Assembly: GCA_017472225.1 (NCBI GenBank)
Contig: JAFUQS010000056.1
Location: 50,895 to 114,894, forward strand
Source: Clostridia bacterium
GTDB taxonomy: Bacteria > Bacillota > Clostridia > Oscillospirales > Acutalibacteraceae
Length of the DNA stretch: 64,000 bases
Direction of reading: 5' to 3'
Of the stretch, positions 33,208-42,994 are shown in pieces (position 1 is the stretch's first letter; each line of letters opens with the position of its first letter). Position numbers and translations under genes: made by a program. The notes beneath the pieces were generated by a model that saw only the letters and a program-made list of their open reading frames with translations, searched no databases and was not told where the DNA came from.

Positions 33208-35403
33208 TTACAGTCCTGAACGCTCCGTTGAAAGAACGCCCTTGACCTTTTTCAGCTTTTCACAAACATTTTTCATGTGTTCTGCACCATTAACGGTAAT
33301 AGTCATATAAATTGTTGACCTTCCGTCATTTGTATCCTTTGTGAAAATGGAGTGGATCATTACGTGCATATTTGCAATAACAGCCGAAAGATCAGCCAAC
33401 ATTCCCACTCTGTCCATACAGGTGATTGCAAGGGTAACACGGTAGGAATTCTGAACCTTAGTATCCCACGAAGCGTTTATCCAACGCTCCGGCTCTGCTG
33501 CCTTTGAAATATCCTTGGGCACATTGGCGCATTTTTTTGTGTGGATTGAAACTCCGTGACCTCTTGTGATAAATCCGATGATATCGTCACCGGGAAGCGG
33601 GTCACAGCAACGGGAGAATTTGATAAGGCAGTTATCGATGCCCTCAATAATAATACCCTCCGTGCTTTTAACCGCTTTTTTCGGCGGCTGCACTGTGGGT
33701 ACAACCTCCTGCTGCGGCTGAGTTGCCTTAACTAATTTAGTATATTCATCCTTGATTCTCGGAATGATGTTTGTGAGCGTTATACCGCCGTATCCGATTG
33801 CAGCAAAGAAATCATCGGCACTGTTGCAGCGTTGTTTTTCGGCAATTTTTGAAATAAATTCAAGCATCTGTTTTTCAGGCAGAGTGATATTATTGCGCTT
33901 GAATTCCCTTTCAACCTCAGCCTTGCCTTCGGCAATGTTTTCATCACGCTTTTCTTTTTTGAACCACTGCCTGATTTTGCTTTTTGCAGAGGCTGTTTTT
34001 GCAATTTTCAGCCAATCTCGGCTCGGGCCCTTACCCTGTGATGAGGTTGTGAGAATTTCAATAATTTCACCGTTATTTATCTTGTGATCGAGAGTGGTAA
34101 TTCTGCCGTCAGCCTTTGCACCAATCATTTTGTTGCCCACGCCTGAGTGAATTGCATAAGCAAAGTCAATAATACATGAGCCCATGGGAAGGCTGATAAC
34201 ATCACCCTTGGGAGTGAAGGCAAAAACCTCTTCGGGAACAAAGTCTGTTTTAATGGTTTTGACGATATCCTCAACATCGTCACTTTCCTTCTGACTTTCA
34301 AGAAGCTGCCTTATCCATGAAAGTCTTTCTTCAAACTTGGCTTTTCCGCTCATACCTAATTTATATTTCCAGTGAGCAGCAATACCGTATTCGGCAGTGT
34401 GGTGCATTTCCCAGGTTCTGATCTGAACCTCAAAGGGTACACCGGCTTTTCCGATAACAGTGGTGTGAAGCGACTGATACATATTAGGCTTGGGAGTTGA
34501 AATATAATCCTTGAAGCGACCGGGAATCGGGTTGAACATATCATGAATTATACCGAGACAGCAATAACATTCATAAACAGAATCAACAATGAGTCTTACA
34601 GCATAAATATCATAGATTTCGTCAATCGTCTTGTCCTTCATATAGGTTTTTCTGTAAATACCGTGAACGGACTTGATTCTGCCCTCAATGTGAACGTTGG
34701 GAACCTCCTGACGGACTCTTTCAAGAATTTCCGATTTGATGTTATCAAGAAATGCCTGTCGGGATTCAACCTGTTTTTCAAGTGTCTGGGCAATTTCGTT
34801 ATAAGCAACCGTATCAAGAAAGCTGATTGCAAGATCCTCAAGCTCCTCCTTGAAGGCACGGATACCGAGACGGTGAGCAATGGGAGCGTAAATTTCAAGT
34901 GTTTCCTTTGCTTTATAAAGACGCTTTTCCTCCGGCATGAACCTGAGAGTTCTCATGTTGTGGAGCCTGTCGGCAAGCTTTATGATAATAACACGGATAT
35001 CCTCGCTCATGGCAAGGAACATTTTTCTCACATTTTCACTCTGTTGCTCCTCCTTGCTTGCAGAAAGAGGAATCTGACCCAGCTTTGTGACACCCTCAAC
35101 AAGATGCTCAACATCCTTACCGAATATACTTCTGATTTCTTCATCGGTCATTTCGGTGTCTTCAACAACATCATGAAGAAGAGCTGCACAAATTGAATCT
35201 GCATCCATGCCCATGTCAGAAAGAATCTGAGCCACGGCAACGGGGTGAATAATGTACGGCTCACCCGAACGGCGCTTCTGATCCTTATGTGCCGCATAGG
35301 CTATGGAATATGCCTTGTTTATTCTGTCCATATCCTTTTCGGAAAAATTACCCTTAAGGCTTTCAAGAAGCCTTCCGAAGCCCGTTTCATATGTCTGTGT
35401 CAT
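33208..35403 (-). CDS. relA: Bifunctional (p)ppGpp synthetase/hydrolase (Rel)
   Basis: A 731-residue long Rel protein controlling the stringent response. Domains in order: HD hydrolase with H77-D78 and ED at 81-82; synthetase with YDIYAVRLIVD and GRFKDYISTPKPNMYQSLH; TGS from VFAFTPKGDVISLP; a zinc-finger part CCDPLPGDDIIGF; and a C-terminal ACT domain (YRVTLAITCMDRVGMLADL onward). Both hydrolase and synthetase motifs are complete, so it should both make and degrade ppGpp. It lies between recJ and dtd. Confidence 0.96.
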   Translation of the reverse strand: MTQTYETGFGRLLESLKGNFSEKDMDRINKAYSIAYAAHKDQKRRSGEPYIIHPVAVAQILSDMGMDADSICAALLHDVVEDTEMTDEEIRSIFGKDVEHLVEGVTKLGQIPLSASKEEQQSENVRKMFLAMSEDIRVIIIKLADRLHNMRTLRFMPEEKRLYKAKETLEIYAPIAHRLGIRAFKEELEDLAISFLDTVAYNEIAQTLEKQVESRQAFLDNIKSEILERVRQEVPNVHIEGRIKSVHGIYRKTYMKDKTIDEIYDIYAVRLIVDSVYECYCCLGIIHDMFNPIPGRFKDYISTPKPNMYQSLHTTVIGKAGVPFEVQIRTWEMHHTAEYGIAAHWKYKLGMSGKAKFEERLSWIRQLLESQKESDDVEDIVKTIKTDFVPEEVFAFTPKGDVISLPMGSCIIDFAYAIHSGVGNKMIGAKADGRITTLDHKINNGEIIEILTTSSQGKGPSRDWLKIAKTASAKSKIRQWFKKEKRDENIAEGKAEVEREFKRNNITLPEKQMLEFISKIAEKQRCNSADDFFAAIGYGGITLTNIIPRIKDEYTKLVKATQPQQEVVPTVQPPKKAVKSTEGIIIEGIDNCLIKFSRCCDPLPGDDIIGFITRGHGVSIHTKKCANVPKDISKAAEPERWINASWDTKVQNSYRVTLAITCMDRVGMLADLSAVIANMHVMIHSIFTKDTNDGRSTIYMTITVNGAEHMKNVCEKLKKVKGVLSTERSGL

Positions 35404-35420
35404 ATTTTGCTCTCCTTTCT

Positions 35421-37460
35421 TCAGATATTGTCCTTGTAGTTTTTAAGATATGAAAGTAAAGCGGAATTATCCAGATTTACTTTCTTTTGTGTATCGGCAA
35501 GGGTTATATTGCCCCTGTCATTCTTAAGTATTCCAAGCTCACAGAGGGCATCAATTGAAATGAGCACCTTGCAGGCATTGGCACCGTCATCATTAAGACG
35601 GTAGCAAAGAACATCCGTATCATGCTTCCAACCACCGCTGTCTCTTATAAAACGGTACACCTCACCCGTGAACTGACGGGAAGGAAGGGCAAAGGCGGCT
35701 TCCTTTTCAGTCAAATGGTCCTTACGCTTGATTTTTTCATAAAGTCTGACGCTTTTGAGGAATTTTTCGTCATCTGTGCCTGACATTCTGATGTCCTTGA
35801 TATAAACGCTGACCTTGACCTGACCCATATATTCATTTCTTTCCAGCCTTACTGCAAGGTCAAGAGTATCACCGACAAGATAAGGAAATTCTGACTGAGC
35901 AGTGCCAAAAAGAAGGGCTGTTATTGTGCTTTCTCCCCTTTTGAAGGTAAGCCTCAGGTGTTTTCCGCCACCGATGGGAGAAATGGCATGAAGCCTCATT
36001 CCGAAAAGGCCGAAAAGCGGCTGAGGATTGCCTGCACCGAAGGGCTCGAGCGAAGCAATGACATCAAGGATATCGGAATTTATAAATTCGGGGCGTAATT
36101 TACAGTCAAGCTCAACTGTCGGAAAAGGCATTTGCACCTTTTTTGCATATTCTTCAATTGCCTTTTTGAATTCGGGCAGATTTTCACTTTTCATACCAAA
36201 GCCTGCAGCAAGAACATGACCGCCATAATGAGAAAGCAGCTCACTGCATGAGGATATGGCATCATAAAGTGAAAAGCCGTCAATGCTTCGTGCAGAGCCC
36301 TTTGCTTCCACACCGTCATCGGTGATAACAAGGCATGGCTTACCGTATTTCTGAACAAGCCTTGCAGCAACAATGCCGATTACCCCACCGTGCCAATTCT
36401 TACCTGAGAAAATAAGCACACGGTTATTGAGCATTTCCGGATTATTTTCAATCTGTTTCTGAGCTTCAAGAGCAATTTCCTTTTCAAGCTCCTGACGGTT
36501 GGCGTTGGATTTATCAACAAGATCAGCTTGTTTCTCAGCAGTTTCAATATCCTCACTCAAAAGAAGCTTCAAAGCCTCTGAGGCATGACCCGTTCTGCCG
36601 ATAGCATTGATTCTTGGAACGAGAGAAAAAGCAACCGAGGTTGCACCGAGGGTCTTACCCTCCATGCCGGCAACCTTTTTCAGATATTCTATTCCGAGAT
36701 TATTGCCCTCGTTTATGGCTCTGAGTCCGTGCTTTACTATGGTTCTGTTTTCCCCTGTTAATGAAACAATATCACCGATTGTGCCGATTGTAACAAGGTC
36801 TGAAAACATAGAAAGAAGCTCTTGCTCTTCGCCTTCACTCAAAGCACAAATAAGCTTGAAGGCAACACCCACACCTGCCCATTGCTTGAACATACTCGGA
36901 CAATCAGGTCTGTGAGGGTCAACCACTGCTGCAGCCTTGGGAAGCCTTTCGGGCACCTTATGGTGGTCAGTTATGACAATATCCATGCCGAGCTCTTTTA
37001 TATATTCCGTTTCATCATAGGCTGAAACACCGTTGTCAACGGTTACAATTAAATTGACACCTTTATCAAAAAGAGATTTGATTGCTTGTTTATTAAGTCC
37101 GTAGCCTTCGGAATTTCTGTCAGGTATATAAGAAATAACCCTGAAGCCGTTCAGCTGAAGGTACGAATACAAAAGGGCAGTTGCAGTCACACCGTCGGCA
37201 TCATAGTCACCGTAGACTGCAATAAGCTCATCCTTTTCCAAAGCAAGATTTATTCTTGCCACAGCCTTGTCCATATCCTTGATTTCAAACGGATCGGAAA
37301 GCCTTCCGCCATCTGAGAAAAATTCTTCAATTTCCTCATCATCGGTAATTCCCCTTGAAGTGAGAAGCAAGGCAGTAAAGGGGTCAATATCGTATTCCTG
37401 AGCAATGTCCGATGCCAACTCCTTATCAAGCGCACATACATTCCATTTTTTACGGCTCAT
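35421..37460 (-). CDS. recJ: Single-stranded-DNA exonuclease RecJ
   Basis: A 679-residue 5'-3' exonuclease of repair and recombination. DHH motifs are YGDYDADGVTATALLY, VTVDNGVS and ITDHHKVPERLP with VVDPHRPD; the DHHA1 domain has WHGGVIGIVAARL, GSARSIDGF and HYGGHVLAAGFGM. The C terminus has an OB fold and an extra ~120-residue domain of the Firmicutes type. It has a near-consensus promoter of its own and leads the recJ-relA-dtd run. Confidence 0.95.
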   Translation of the reverse strand: MSRKKWNVCALDKELASDIAQEYDIDPFTALLLTSRGITDDEEIEEFFSDGGRLSDPFEIKDMDKAVARINLALEKDELIAVYGDYDADGVTATALLYSYLQLNGFRVISYIPDRNSEGYGLNKQAIKSLFDKGVNLIVTVDNGVSAYDETEYIKELGMDIVITDHHKVPERLPKAAAVVDPHRPDCPSMFKQWAGVGVAFKLICALSEGEEQELLSMFSDLVTIGTIGDIVSLTGENRTIVKHGLRAINEGNNLGIEYLKKVAGMEGKTLGATSVAFSLVPRINAIGRTGHASEALKLLLSEDIETAEKQADLVDKSNANRQELEKEIALEAQKQIENNPEMLNNRVLIFSGKNWHGGVIGIVAARLVQKYGKPCLVITDDGVEAKGSARSIDGFSLYDAISSCSELLSHYGGHVLAAGFGMKSENLPEFKKAIEEYAKKVQMPFPTVELDCKLRPEFINSDILDVIASLEPFGAGNPQPLFGLFGMRLHAISPIGGGKHLRLTFKRGESTITALLFGTAQSEFPYLVGDTLDLAVRLERNEYMGQVKVSVYIKDIRMSGTDDEKFLKSVRLYEKIKRKDHLTEKEAAFALPSRQFTGEVYRFIRDSGGWKHDTDVLCYRLNDDGANACKVLISIDALCELGILKNDRGNITLADTQKKVNLDNSALLSYLKNYKDNI

Positions 37461-37498
37461 TTTTTATCTTCCCCTTTCTGAAAAAGTTTAATTTTATA

Positions 37499-37527
37499 AT
37501 TATACCACTGTTATGAGCTTTTTTCAA
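37499..37527 (-). promoter_or_regulatory. SigA promoter of recJ-relA-dtd
   Basis: The -35 is TTGAAA (37522-37527), the spacer 17 bp and the -10 TATAAT (37499-37504), leftwards, just after the recQ stop. Confidence 0.85.
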
Positions 37528-37530
37528 CAT

Positions 37531-39324
37531 TTATGAACAGTGTTTGTTGATTAAGTTGAGAAATACTGCTCCGTACTTTTTAACCTTGTTTTCTGCTATA
37601 CCTTGTATTCTGCTGAGCTCAATTTCACTTTTCGGCTTCATGACCGCAAGGTTTTTAAGCACTGCATCGGTGAGAACAATGAAATCGGGCACTCCTGATT
37701 TCTGAGCGATTTCCTTTCTGAGAAGCTTCAGCTTCAAGAAAAGCTTGACATCAAGGTTGCTCTGCTTTTCACTTTCATTTTTCTCAGCCTTCGGAAGCAG
37801 CTTTCTTATTCTTTTTCCTTCAAAAAGAACAGCTCTGCACTTTTCGGAAAGTGAAAGCCTTCCCTTTGAATCGGCATTTATAAAACCACTTGAAATAAAA
37901 TAATCAAGATGCATCATAATCTGACTTTCGGCAACATCTTCCATTGCGCCGAAGGTTTTGATTTTCTGAAGCTCTTTTCCCTTGATATACTCATTTTCCT
38001 TGCCCTTAAGAAGGCACATCACTGTGTGTCTGTTCTCCTTTTCTCCTGCCCTTTTTATGCAGGAAAAAATCTTCTGTCCCTGAGTTGTCACATCAACGCT
38101 TGTTTCATTTCCGTTGCAGACAGAACAGTTCTGACACCTTCCCTGAGCCTTTTCGCCAAAGTAACGGAGCATATAATGCCTGAGACACATATTGCCTGTG
38201 CAGTATTCCACCATCAGCTCCAGCTTTTTAAGGCGCAAACGACGGATTTCTTCCTTTTCCTTATCGCTCAGGGAGTCGTTTTCCTCCGGATTATCAATGA
38301 AAAAACGCTGAACACGGACATCGGCACCGTTATAAAGTAAAATACAGTCTGCATCACTGCCGTCCCGTCCTGCTCTGCCCGCTTCCTGATAATAGCTTTC
38401 AATGTCACCCGGCATATTATAGTGAATGACAAAGCCTACATTTGATTTATCAATACCCATTCCGAAAGCATTGGTGGCAACAATTATTTCTTTTTCATCG
38501 TTTATAAATAAATCCTGATTTTCCTTACGCATCTGTCTTGGCAAGCCGGCATGATACTTTGTGACGCTATACTTTTCCTTTGTGAGAATTTCAAAAAGGG
38601 CATCAACATTTTTTCTTGATGAACAGTATACAATACCGCTTCTGCCTGAAAACAGGTCAAGATATCGTCTCAGGGCAACCAGCTTATCCTTGGGTCGCAC
38701 AACCTCAAAATAAAGATTTTCCCTGTCGAAGCCTGTTACTGCCGTAACCGGATTATTGAGCCCGATAAGGCTGATTATGTCCTCTCTTACCTTCTGAGTT
38801 GCAGTGGCAGTGAAGGCACAGAGAATCGGTCTTTTCTTCAGTGTTGCCACAAAATCCTTGATTCTGAGATAGCTCGGTCTGAAATCGTGACCCCATTGTG
38901 AAACACAGTGAGCCTCATCAACACAAAGCATTGAAATGTCAACCTGTCCGCACACCTCAAGAAAGCTCTGTGTTTCAAGCCTTTCGGGTGCAACATAGAT
39001 GATTTTGTATTTGCCCCTGAGCATTTCTGCCATGACACGGGTTATCTGTGTCTCGGAAAGCGAGCCGTTTATGTAAGCGCATGGAACACCGCACTGAATA
39101 AGAGAATTCACCTGATCCTTCATGAGAGAAATAAGCGGTGAAATAACAATCGTTATTCCGCTGAGCATCAGTGCAGGTACCTGAAAGCAGATGGATTTTC
39201 CTGCACCTGTGGGCATTATGCCCATAACATCCTTTCCGACGAGTATACCGTCTATCAAGTCCTCCTGACCCTGACGAAAAGAGGAATAACCAAAGTATTT
39301 ATTTAAAATTTCATATTTGTTCAA
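37531..39324 (-). CDS. recQ: ATP-dependent DNA helicase RecQ
   Basis: A 597-residue helicase. Motif I is MPTGAGKSICFQVPAL, motif II is DEAHCVSQWGHDFRPSY, and motif VI is YYQEAGRAGRDG. The RecQ zinc-binding region has C...CQNCSVC, followed by a winged helix and a C-terminal HRDC-like domain (FIVLTDAVLKNLAVMKP). It unwinds DNA in recombination repair. The start codon appears to be TTG (39,322-39,324), with AAGGGG 7 nt before it. It is probably cotranscribed with the upstream zinc-ribbon/acyltransferase pair (33 bp gap). Confidence 0.95.
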   Translation of the reverse strand: MNKYEILNKYFGYSSFRQGQEDLIDGILVGKDVMGIMPTGAGKSICFQVPALMLSGITIVISPLISLMKDQVNSLIQCGVPCAYINGSLSETQITRVMAEMLRGKYKIIYVAPERLETQSFLEVCGQVDISMLCVDEAHCVSQWGHDFRPSYLRIKDFVATLKKRPILCAFTATATQKVREDIISLIGLNNPVTAVTGFDRENLYFEVVRPKDKLVALRRYLDLFSGRSGIVYCSSRKNVDALFEILTKEKYSVTKYHAGLPRQMRKENQDLFINDEKEIIVATNAFGMGIDKSNVGFVIHYNMPGDIESYYQEAGRAGRDGSDADCILLYNGADVRVQRFFIDNPEENDSLSDKEKEEIRRLRLKKLELMVEYCTGNMCLRHYMLRYFGEKAQGRCQNCSVCNGNETSVDVTTQGQKIFSCIKRAGEKENRHTVMCLLKGKENEYIKGKELQKIKTFGAMEDVAESQIMMHLDYFISSGFINADSKGRLSLSEKCRAVLFEGKRIRKLLPKAEKNESEKQSNLDVKLFLKLKLLRKEIAQKSGVPDFIVLTDAVLKNLAVMKPKSEIELSRIQGIAENKVKKYGAVFLNLINKHCS

Positions 39325-39357
39325 TTCAATTCCCCTTTCTCAGAAATCAGGTTTACA

Positions 39358-40065
39358 TCATGCAAAGAAGCGCTTTGAAAACCACTTTCTTAATGTTTTA
39401 CTTGAATAGCAATAAATTAAAAACAGTACAATGGATAAAAAGCAGATGAAAACTGTCAAGCCGATGAAGGAAGCATAGGCAAGACCGATTTCAACAGATA
39501 AAATCAAGCCCGTAACAAGTCCCGCAATACCAATATCGCAGCAGATATGAATGGTTTTCAAAAGCCAATGCCTTTTCTTTTTTCTCACCCAAAGCATATA
39601 AATAACAATAAGCAAGGAAGCTGCAATAATTATAGGTAAAGCTGCTTTAAAATACCAATTTGCGGTCTCATCCCCCACTTTGAAAAAAAACAGAACATAA
39701 AGAGCCACAGAAACAGTATCAAATCCCCACATTACATAAGGATGAAGCTTTTTTGTGATGAAAGGAAAAATAAATATTACCCACAAAAGAAGGGAGGTTG
39801 CGTTCACATATAAGGACCAGAAGGAGCCTGAAAAGGTTACTGCATTGATAAGAAAACAGACAATGTTGGGCACAAGCAGCACCATTGAAATTGCAAGGGC
39901 TGTTATTCTTGTTTTAACCTCTTTTGGGATATGCTCCTCTTCTGAAAAAGGCGGTGTGACATTCTGCAAATCTGTCTTATTGGGATTTATCACGGGAGTT
40001 GAGCAAAGGGCACACTTTTTTGCGCTGTCATCAAGCTCAACACCACAGTTAACACAGTATGACAT
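39358..40065 (-). CDS. Zinc-ribbon polytopic membrane protein (DUF6320-like)
   Basis: A 235-residue protein with an N-terminal zinc ribbon (C4, C7, C18, C21) joined by a short linker to about six or seven membrane helices starting near residue 52. It resembles the DUF6320 family, often encoded beside a condensation-like acyltransferase exactly as seen here. The function is unknown. It follows the acyltransferase by 29 bp, has a good GGAG ribosome site and precedes recQ. Confidence 0.72.
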   Translation of the reverse strand: MSYCVNCGVELDDSAKKCALCSTPVINPNKTDLQNVTPPFSEEEHIPKEVKTRITALAISMVLLVPNIVCFLINAVTFSGSFWSLYVNATSLLLWVIFIFPFITKKLHPYVMWGFDTVSVALYVLFFFKVGDETANWYFKAALPIIIAASLLIVIYMLWVRKKKRHWLLKTIHICCDIGIAGLVTGLILSVEIGLAYASFIGLTVFICFLSIVLFLIYCYSSKTLRKWFSKRFFA

Positions 40066-40094
40066 AAGGAAATCTCCTTTAGAAATTTATATAT

Positions 40095-41366
40095 TTAATC
40101 ACGGTTGCTTTCGATTTTGACATGAACACCCATCTTCACAAGACGAGTGAAAAACTCACGTTCAATATCGCTTTCTTCATAGCAATTTGAAAAAGTGAAG
40201 GTAAGTTCATCACCAAGGGAAATTGCCGCACACCTTGCACCGTTCAGCTTACCCGGTCCGTTGAAAAAGAAAAACCTTTCAACATGCTTTGCCATATCAG
40301 GCGGCAACACAACGGGACCAAGATTGGAAATAAGGGTTGAAGTGGTCTGCTCGGCAGTAATTCCGAAGCCGATTCCCACACCGAGAGTTTTAATCGGCAA
40401 GGGCAGATATTTCATCACAGGGTTTCGCTCAATCTTAAGATTTTGCGTCATCATCGAATTGAGAAACTTATCATTATTGACCAACCGAAGCTGCAATGAC
40501 ACGGAACGAAGAATTTCTTCAAAGGTATATTCCCCCATGTTAGGGTCAATTTTAACACGAAGGCACAAAACAAAATTACGGAGAGTTTCCGACGGAAATG
40601 CCTTTCTCAGGTTTACAGGAATCTGAACACTGACCTCTCTTTGCTTTTTAGCTTCTCTGAGCTGCTTTCTGTAATGAATATCAAGAAGTATTGCGGCAAA
40701 AAACTCAGTTACCGTAACACCGTATTTTTTTGAAATTGAGTGGATTTGCTCAAAGGACATAATGCCTATGACATAATTGCAACGGTGACGGGGCAGCTTT
40801 GTGCCCACACTGTGATACACCCATTTGTCTTTTCTGTCATACTTCACCTTTGATGAAGCGTATCGGTTATAAGCATCCTCAATCTCTTCTTTTTTCGGTG
40901 GCTCATTAACATCAAGAACAAAACGGTTATGTGAAATTTCAAAGCCACAAAGCCTGAGATATTCCCCGACAAGAGTGGAAAGAAAAACAGCTCCGCCATA
41001 ACCGTCGGACAATGCATGATAAATGTCAACCGAGATACGGTTACCGTGATAATAAAGACGGAAAAGATAGCCGTTATTTTCTTTAAAATTGATGCGATAG
41101 CAAAGATTTTTAATGTCATGCATAATGGGACAAGGATTTGGGTTTTTCTCAAAATAATGCCAGAAAAAGCCTTTTCTTATCCTTACGGCATAACCGGGTA
41201 TTCTTTTTAATGTTGAATCAAGAGCTTTTTCAAGTTTCTGAGGGTCAATCTCCTGTTTAAGCTGAACTCCCACACGAAAAACATTTGACCATGAACGGGT
41301 ATTCTGACCCGGAAATATTTTGGCGGCATTATCAAGCCGCAGCCATTCAAATGAATTATTATTCAT
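40095..41366 (-). CDS. Condensation/alcohol-acetyltransferase-like acyltransferase
   Basis: A 423-residue protein of the chloramphenicol-acetyltransferase/condensation fold. H117, D121 and G122 form the HxxxDG catalytic motif in YHALSDGYGG. RHRCNYVIGIMSFEQIHSISKKYGVTVTEFF and VSVQIPVNLRKAFPS are the second-half segments, and TTSTLISNLGP is near the conserved C-terminal loop. Relatives include yeast alcohol acetyltransferases and mycobacterial PapA. The acyl donor and acceptor are unknown; pairing with a polytopic membrane protein suggests a lipid or envelope substrate, but this is inference. It has its own strong promoter. Confidence 0.72.
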   Translation of the reverse strand: MNNNSFEWLRLDNAAKIFPGQNTRSWSNVFRVGVQLKQEIDPQKLEKALDSTLKRIPGYAVRIRKGFFWHYFEKNPNPCPIMHDIKNLCYRINFKENNGYLFRLYYHGNRISVDIYHALSDGYGGAVFLSTLVGEYLRLCGFEISHNRFVLDVNEPPKKEEIEDAYNRYASSKVKYDRKDKWVYHSVGTKLPRHRCNYVIGIMSFEQIHSISKKYGVTVTEFFAAILLDIHYRKQLREAKKQREVSVQIPVNLRKAFPSETLRNFVLCLRVKIDPNMGEYTFEEILRSVSLQLRLVNNDKFLNSMMTQNLKIERNPVMKYLPLPIKTLGVGIGFGITAEQTTSTLISNLGPVVLPPDMAKHVERFFFFNGPGKLNGARCAAISLGDELTFTFSNCYEESDIEREFFTRLVKMGVHVKIESNRD

Positions 41367-41402
41367 AAAGCATTTTCCTTACAAATAGCAATAGTTATAT
41401 TG

Positions 41403-41431
41403 ATTATACAATATATTCGTCAGATTGACAA
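41403..41431 (-). promoter_or_regulatory. Promoter of the acyltransferase operon
   Basis: The -35 is TTGTCA (41426-41431), the spacer 17 bp and the -10 TATAAT (41403-41408), leftwards, about 37 bp before the acyltransferase ATG. Confidence 0.8.
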
Positions 41432-41493
41432 TTATATTTTTGAAAAAAACTGTGTTTTTTTAAGTCTGTTCGACAATTCCTACATATATATAA

Positions 41494-41529
41494 CAAAAAG
41501 CTGTCGGGTACCCCGAAGGATACCCGACA
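41494..41529 (-). terminator. Terminator of the lipoprotein gene
   Basis: On the minus strand a 12-bp stem TGTCGGGTATCC / GGGTACCCGACA with a TTCG-type loop (41502-41529) is followed by GCTTTTTGTTAT. It closes the lipoprotein gene and separates it from the acyltransferase promoter. Confidence 0.88.
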
Positions 41530-41544
41530 TATGATACAAGTTTT

Positions 41545-42282
41545 TTAATATGTTGAATTGATTTCAAAAGCGTTGCTGTACTGTGTACCCGCCTTTGTCT
41601 GAATAAAGCCTTCAGGGAAGGTTATGCTGATGTTGGCACCCGAAGACAGTGAAAGCTCGGAAACATCAACGGTAATAGTATAGTTACCTGCAGCATCAGG
41701 CTTACTGTTAAGAGTACACTTAACATTCTTGCCTGTGTTGTTGCCGTCGATATAAGCGGGAAGATACTGTGTGTTTGAAACAAACTGACTTGACCAATCA
41801 GAGCCGTCAATATCGATTATAAGGGTGGTATCATCACTGAAAGCACTGCTTCCCGTACTGACAGATACGCTCTTTTTAACAACAGGCTTTGTTGTGGTAG
41901 GCGCTGTTGTTGTGTCCGCACCTGTGCTTGTGACAGGAATGGTGGTGGGAGCCTGTGAATAGCTCGGAGTTACGGGATTTGTATTTTCATCACTCGGAAT
42001 CTGAATGACAATTCCGGTGGGTGAGGTTGTTGAAATTGCAGTTGTGCTGAAACGGGTTGTTTCACCCCAAGGCACAGTTTTATCGGGACTCGTTGTGAGA
42101 ACATAAGTTGCATTTGCATTAGGATCTGTGGTTGAAACAGGCGCCGAGGTTGTTGAAGGAGCACTGGTTGTTGCCCCTGTAAGCGGTGCATGTGTAGTTT
42201 CTTCCGATTCATCTTTATCACAGGATACAAAAACCGCTGTAAGCAAAGCCAAAAGCAGAAAAACTGCCGCAACTTTACGCAA
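41545..42282 (-). CDS. Secreted lipoprotein with Thr/Ser/Pro-rich stalk
   Basis: A 245-residue protein not assigned to a known family. It begins with a lipoprotein signal (RKVAAVFLLLALLTAVF, then VSC with the lipid-attached cysteine), a long threonine/serine/proline stalk (about 25-140), and a ~105-residue C-terminal domain with predicted beta strands (SSAFSDDTTLIIDIDG, NYTITVDVSELSLS, ANISITFPEGF). I chose the TTG at 42,280-42,282 because AAGGAGG precedes it and the promoter places transcription start at about 42,308, so an ATG at 42,306 would have no leader. The gene is monocistronic with a consensus promoter and strong terminator, suggesting substantial expression. Confidence 0.75.
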   Translation of the reverse strand: MRKVAAVFLLLALLTAVFVSCDKDESEETTHAPLTGATTSAPSTTSAPVSTTDPNANATYVLTTSPDKTVPWGETTRFSTTAISTTSPTGIVIQIPSDENTNPVTPSYSQAPTTIPVTSTGADTTTAPTTTKPVVKKSVSVSTGSSAFSDDTTLIIDIDGSDWSSQFVSNTQYLPAYIDGNNTGKNVKCTLNSKPDAAGNYTITVDVSELSLSSGANISITFPEGFIQTKAGTQYSNAFEINSTY

Positions 42283-42314
42283 AGATACCGCCTCCTTAAA
42301 AATCATATGTAGCC

Positions 42315-42343
42315 ATTATACATTCATTTTCCTGATATGTCAA
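42315..42343 (-). promoter_or_regulatory. Consensus SigA promoter of the lipoprotein gene
   Basis: A perfect -35 TTGACA (42338-42343), 17-bp spacer and perfect -10 TATAAT (42315-42320), leftwards. It is the best vegetative promoter match in the window. Confidence 0.9.
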
Positions 42344-42355
42344 ATAAAATATAAG

Positions 42356-42964
42356 TTAATTTACAAATTCACCACAATTCTTTTTAATATATTCTGCAGC
42401 CTTGAGCTTAATTTCAGTTAAAATATCATTCTGTTGAATATATTCATCCATTCCTTCAAGCTCTTTTTCACTGTAGGAAACAGTTTCATCGTCCTTGTCA
42501 TACATAAGAGCAATTTTTTCTATTCTCTTTGCGAAGTCCTCCATGCCGATTCTTGAGAAGGCAAGGGCAATTCTTTTTCTGAGTATATCGCCGTTTTCAG
42601 AGAAGAATTCCTTGACCGATGCATCCTGAACAAATACATCAAGAGCATAAATATCCCTTTTTGAATCATTCATTTCGTTGAATGAGCCTTCAATATCATC
42701 CTTCTTCTGAAGAATGAGCTGATAAGAAAGTGCCGTTCCCTCAAGAAGCTCGCCAACATCTGCCGAAAGAATCACCTCATCTGTGAGATTTCTGTACTTT
42801 TCTTTCAATTTCAGAAGATGTTTGATTTCCTGCTCCTGAGCCTTGTACTCCTTGTTATGGCGTGAAAGTGCCCTGCCCGCCATAACAAAAATTACTGCTG
42901 CGATGATTGTTACAATCACAAGCACCACCAAAAGATGCCAATATTCATTTAACCATTCACTCAT
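42356..42964 (-). CDS. Hypothetical single-pass membrane protein with helical cytoplasmic domain
   Basis: A 202-residue protein that I do not recognise. Residues about 10-32 (LLVVLVIVTIIAAVIFVMAG) are one membrane helix; the rest is rich in charged residues and predicted helical, with a coiled-coil part RHNKEYKAQEQEIKHLLKLKE just inside the membrane. No catalytic motif is visible. It follows rsmI by 30 bp with a GGAGG ribosome site, so it is probably cotranscribed with rsmI. The lipoprotein promoter lies just downstream of its stop. Confidence 0.65.
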   Translation of the reverse strand: MSEWLNEYWHLLVVLVIVTIIAAVIFVMAGRALSRHNKEYKAQEQEIKHLLKLKEKYRNLTDEVILSADVGELLEGTALSYQLILQKKDDIEGSFNEMNDSKRDIYALDVFVQDASVKEFFSENGDILRKRIALAFSRIGMEDFAKRIEKIALMYDKDDETVSYSEKELEGMDEYIQQNDILTEIKLKAAEYIKKNCGEFVN

Positions 42965-42994
42965 CTTATAACCTCCTGCACCCGACAGGGAATT

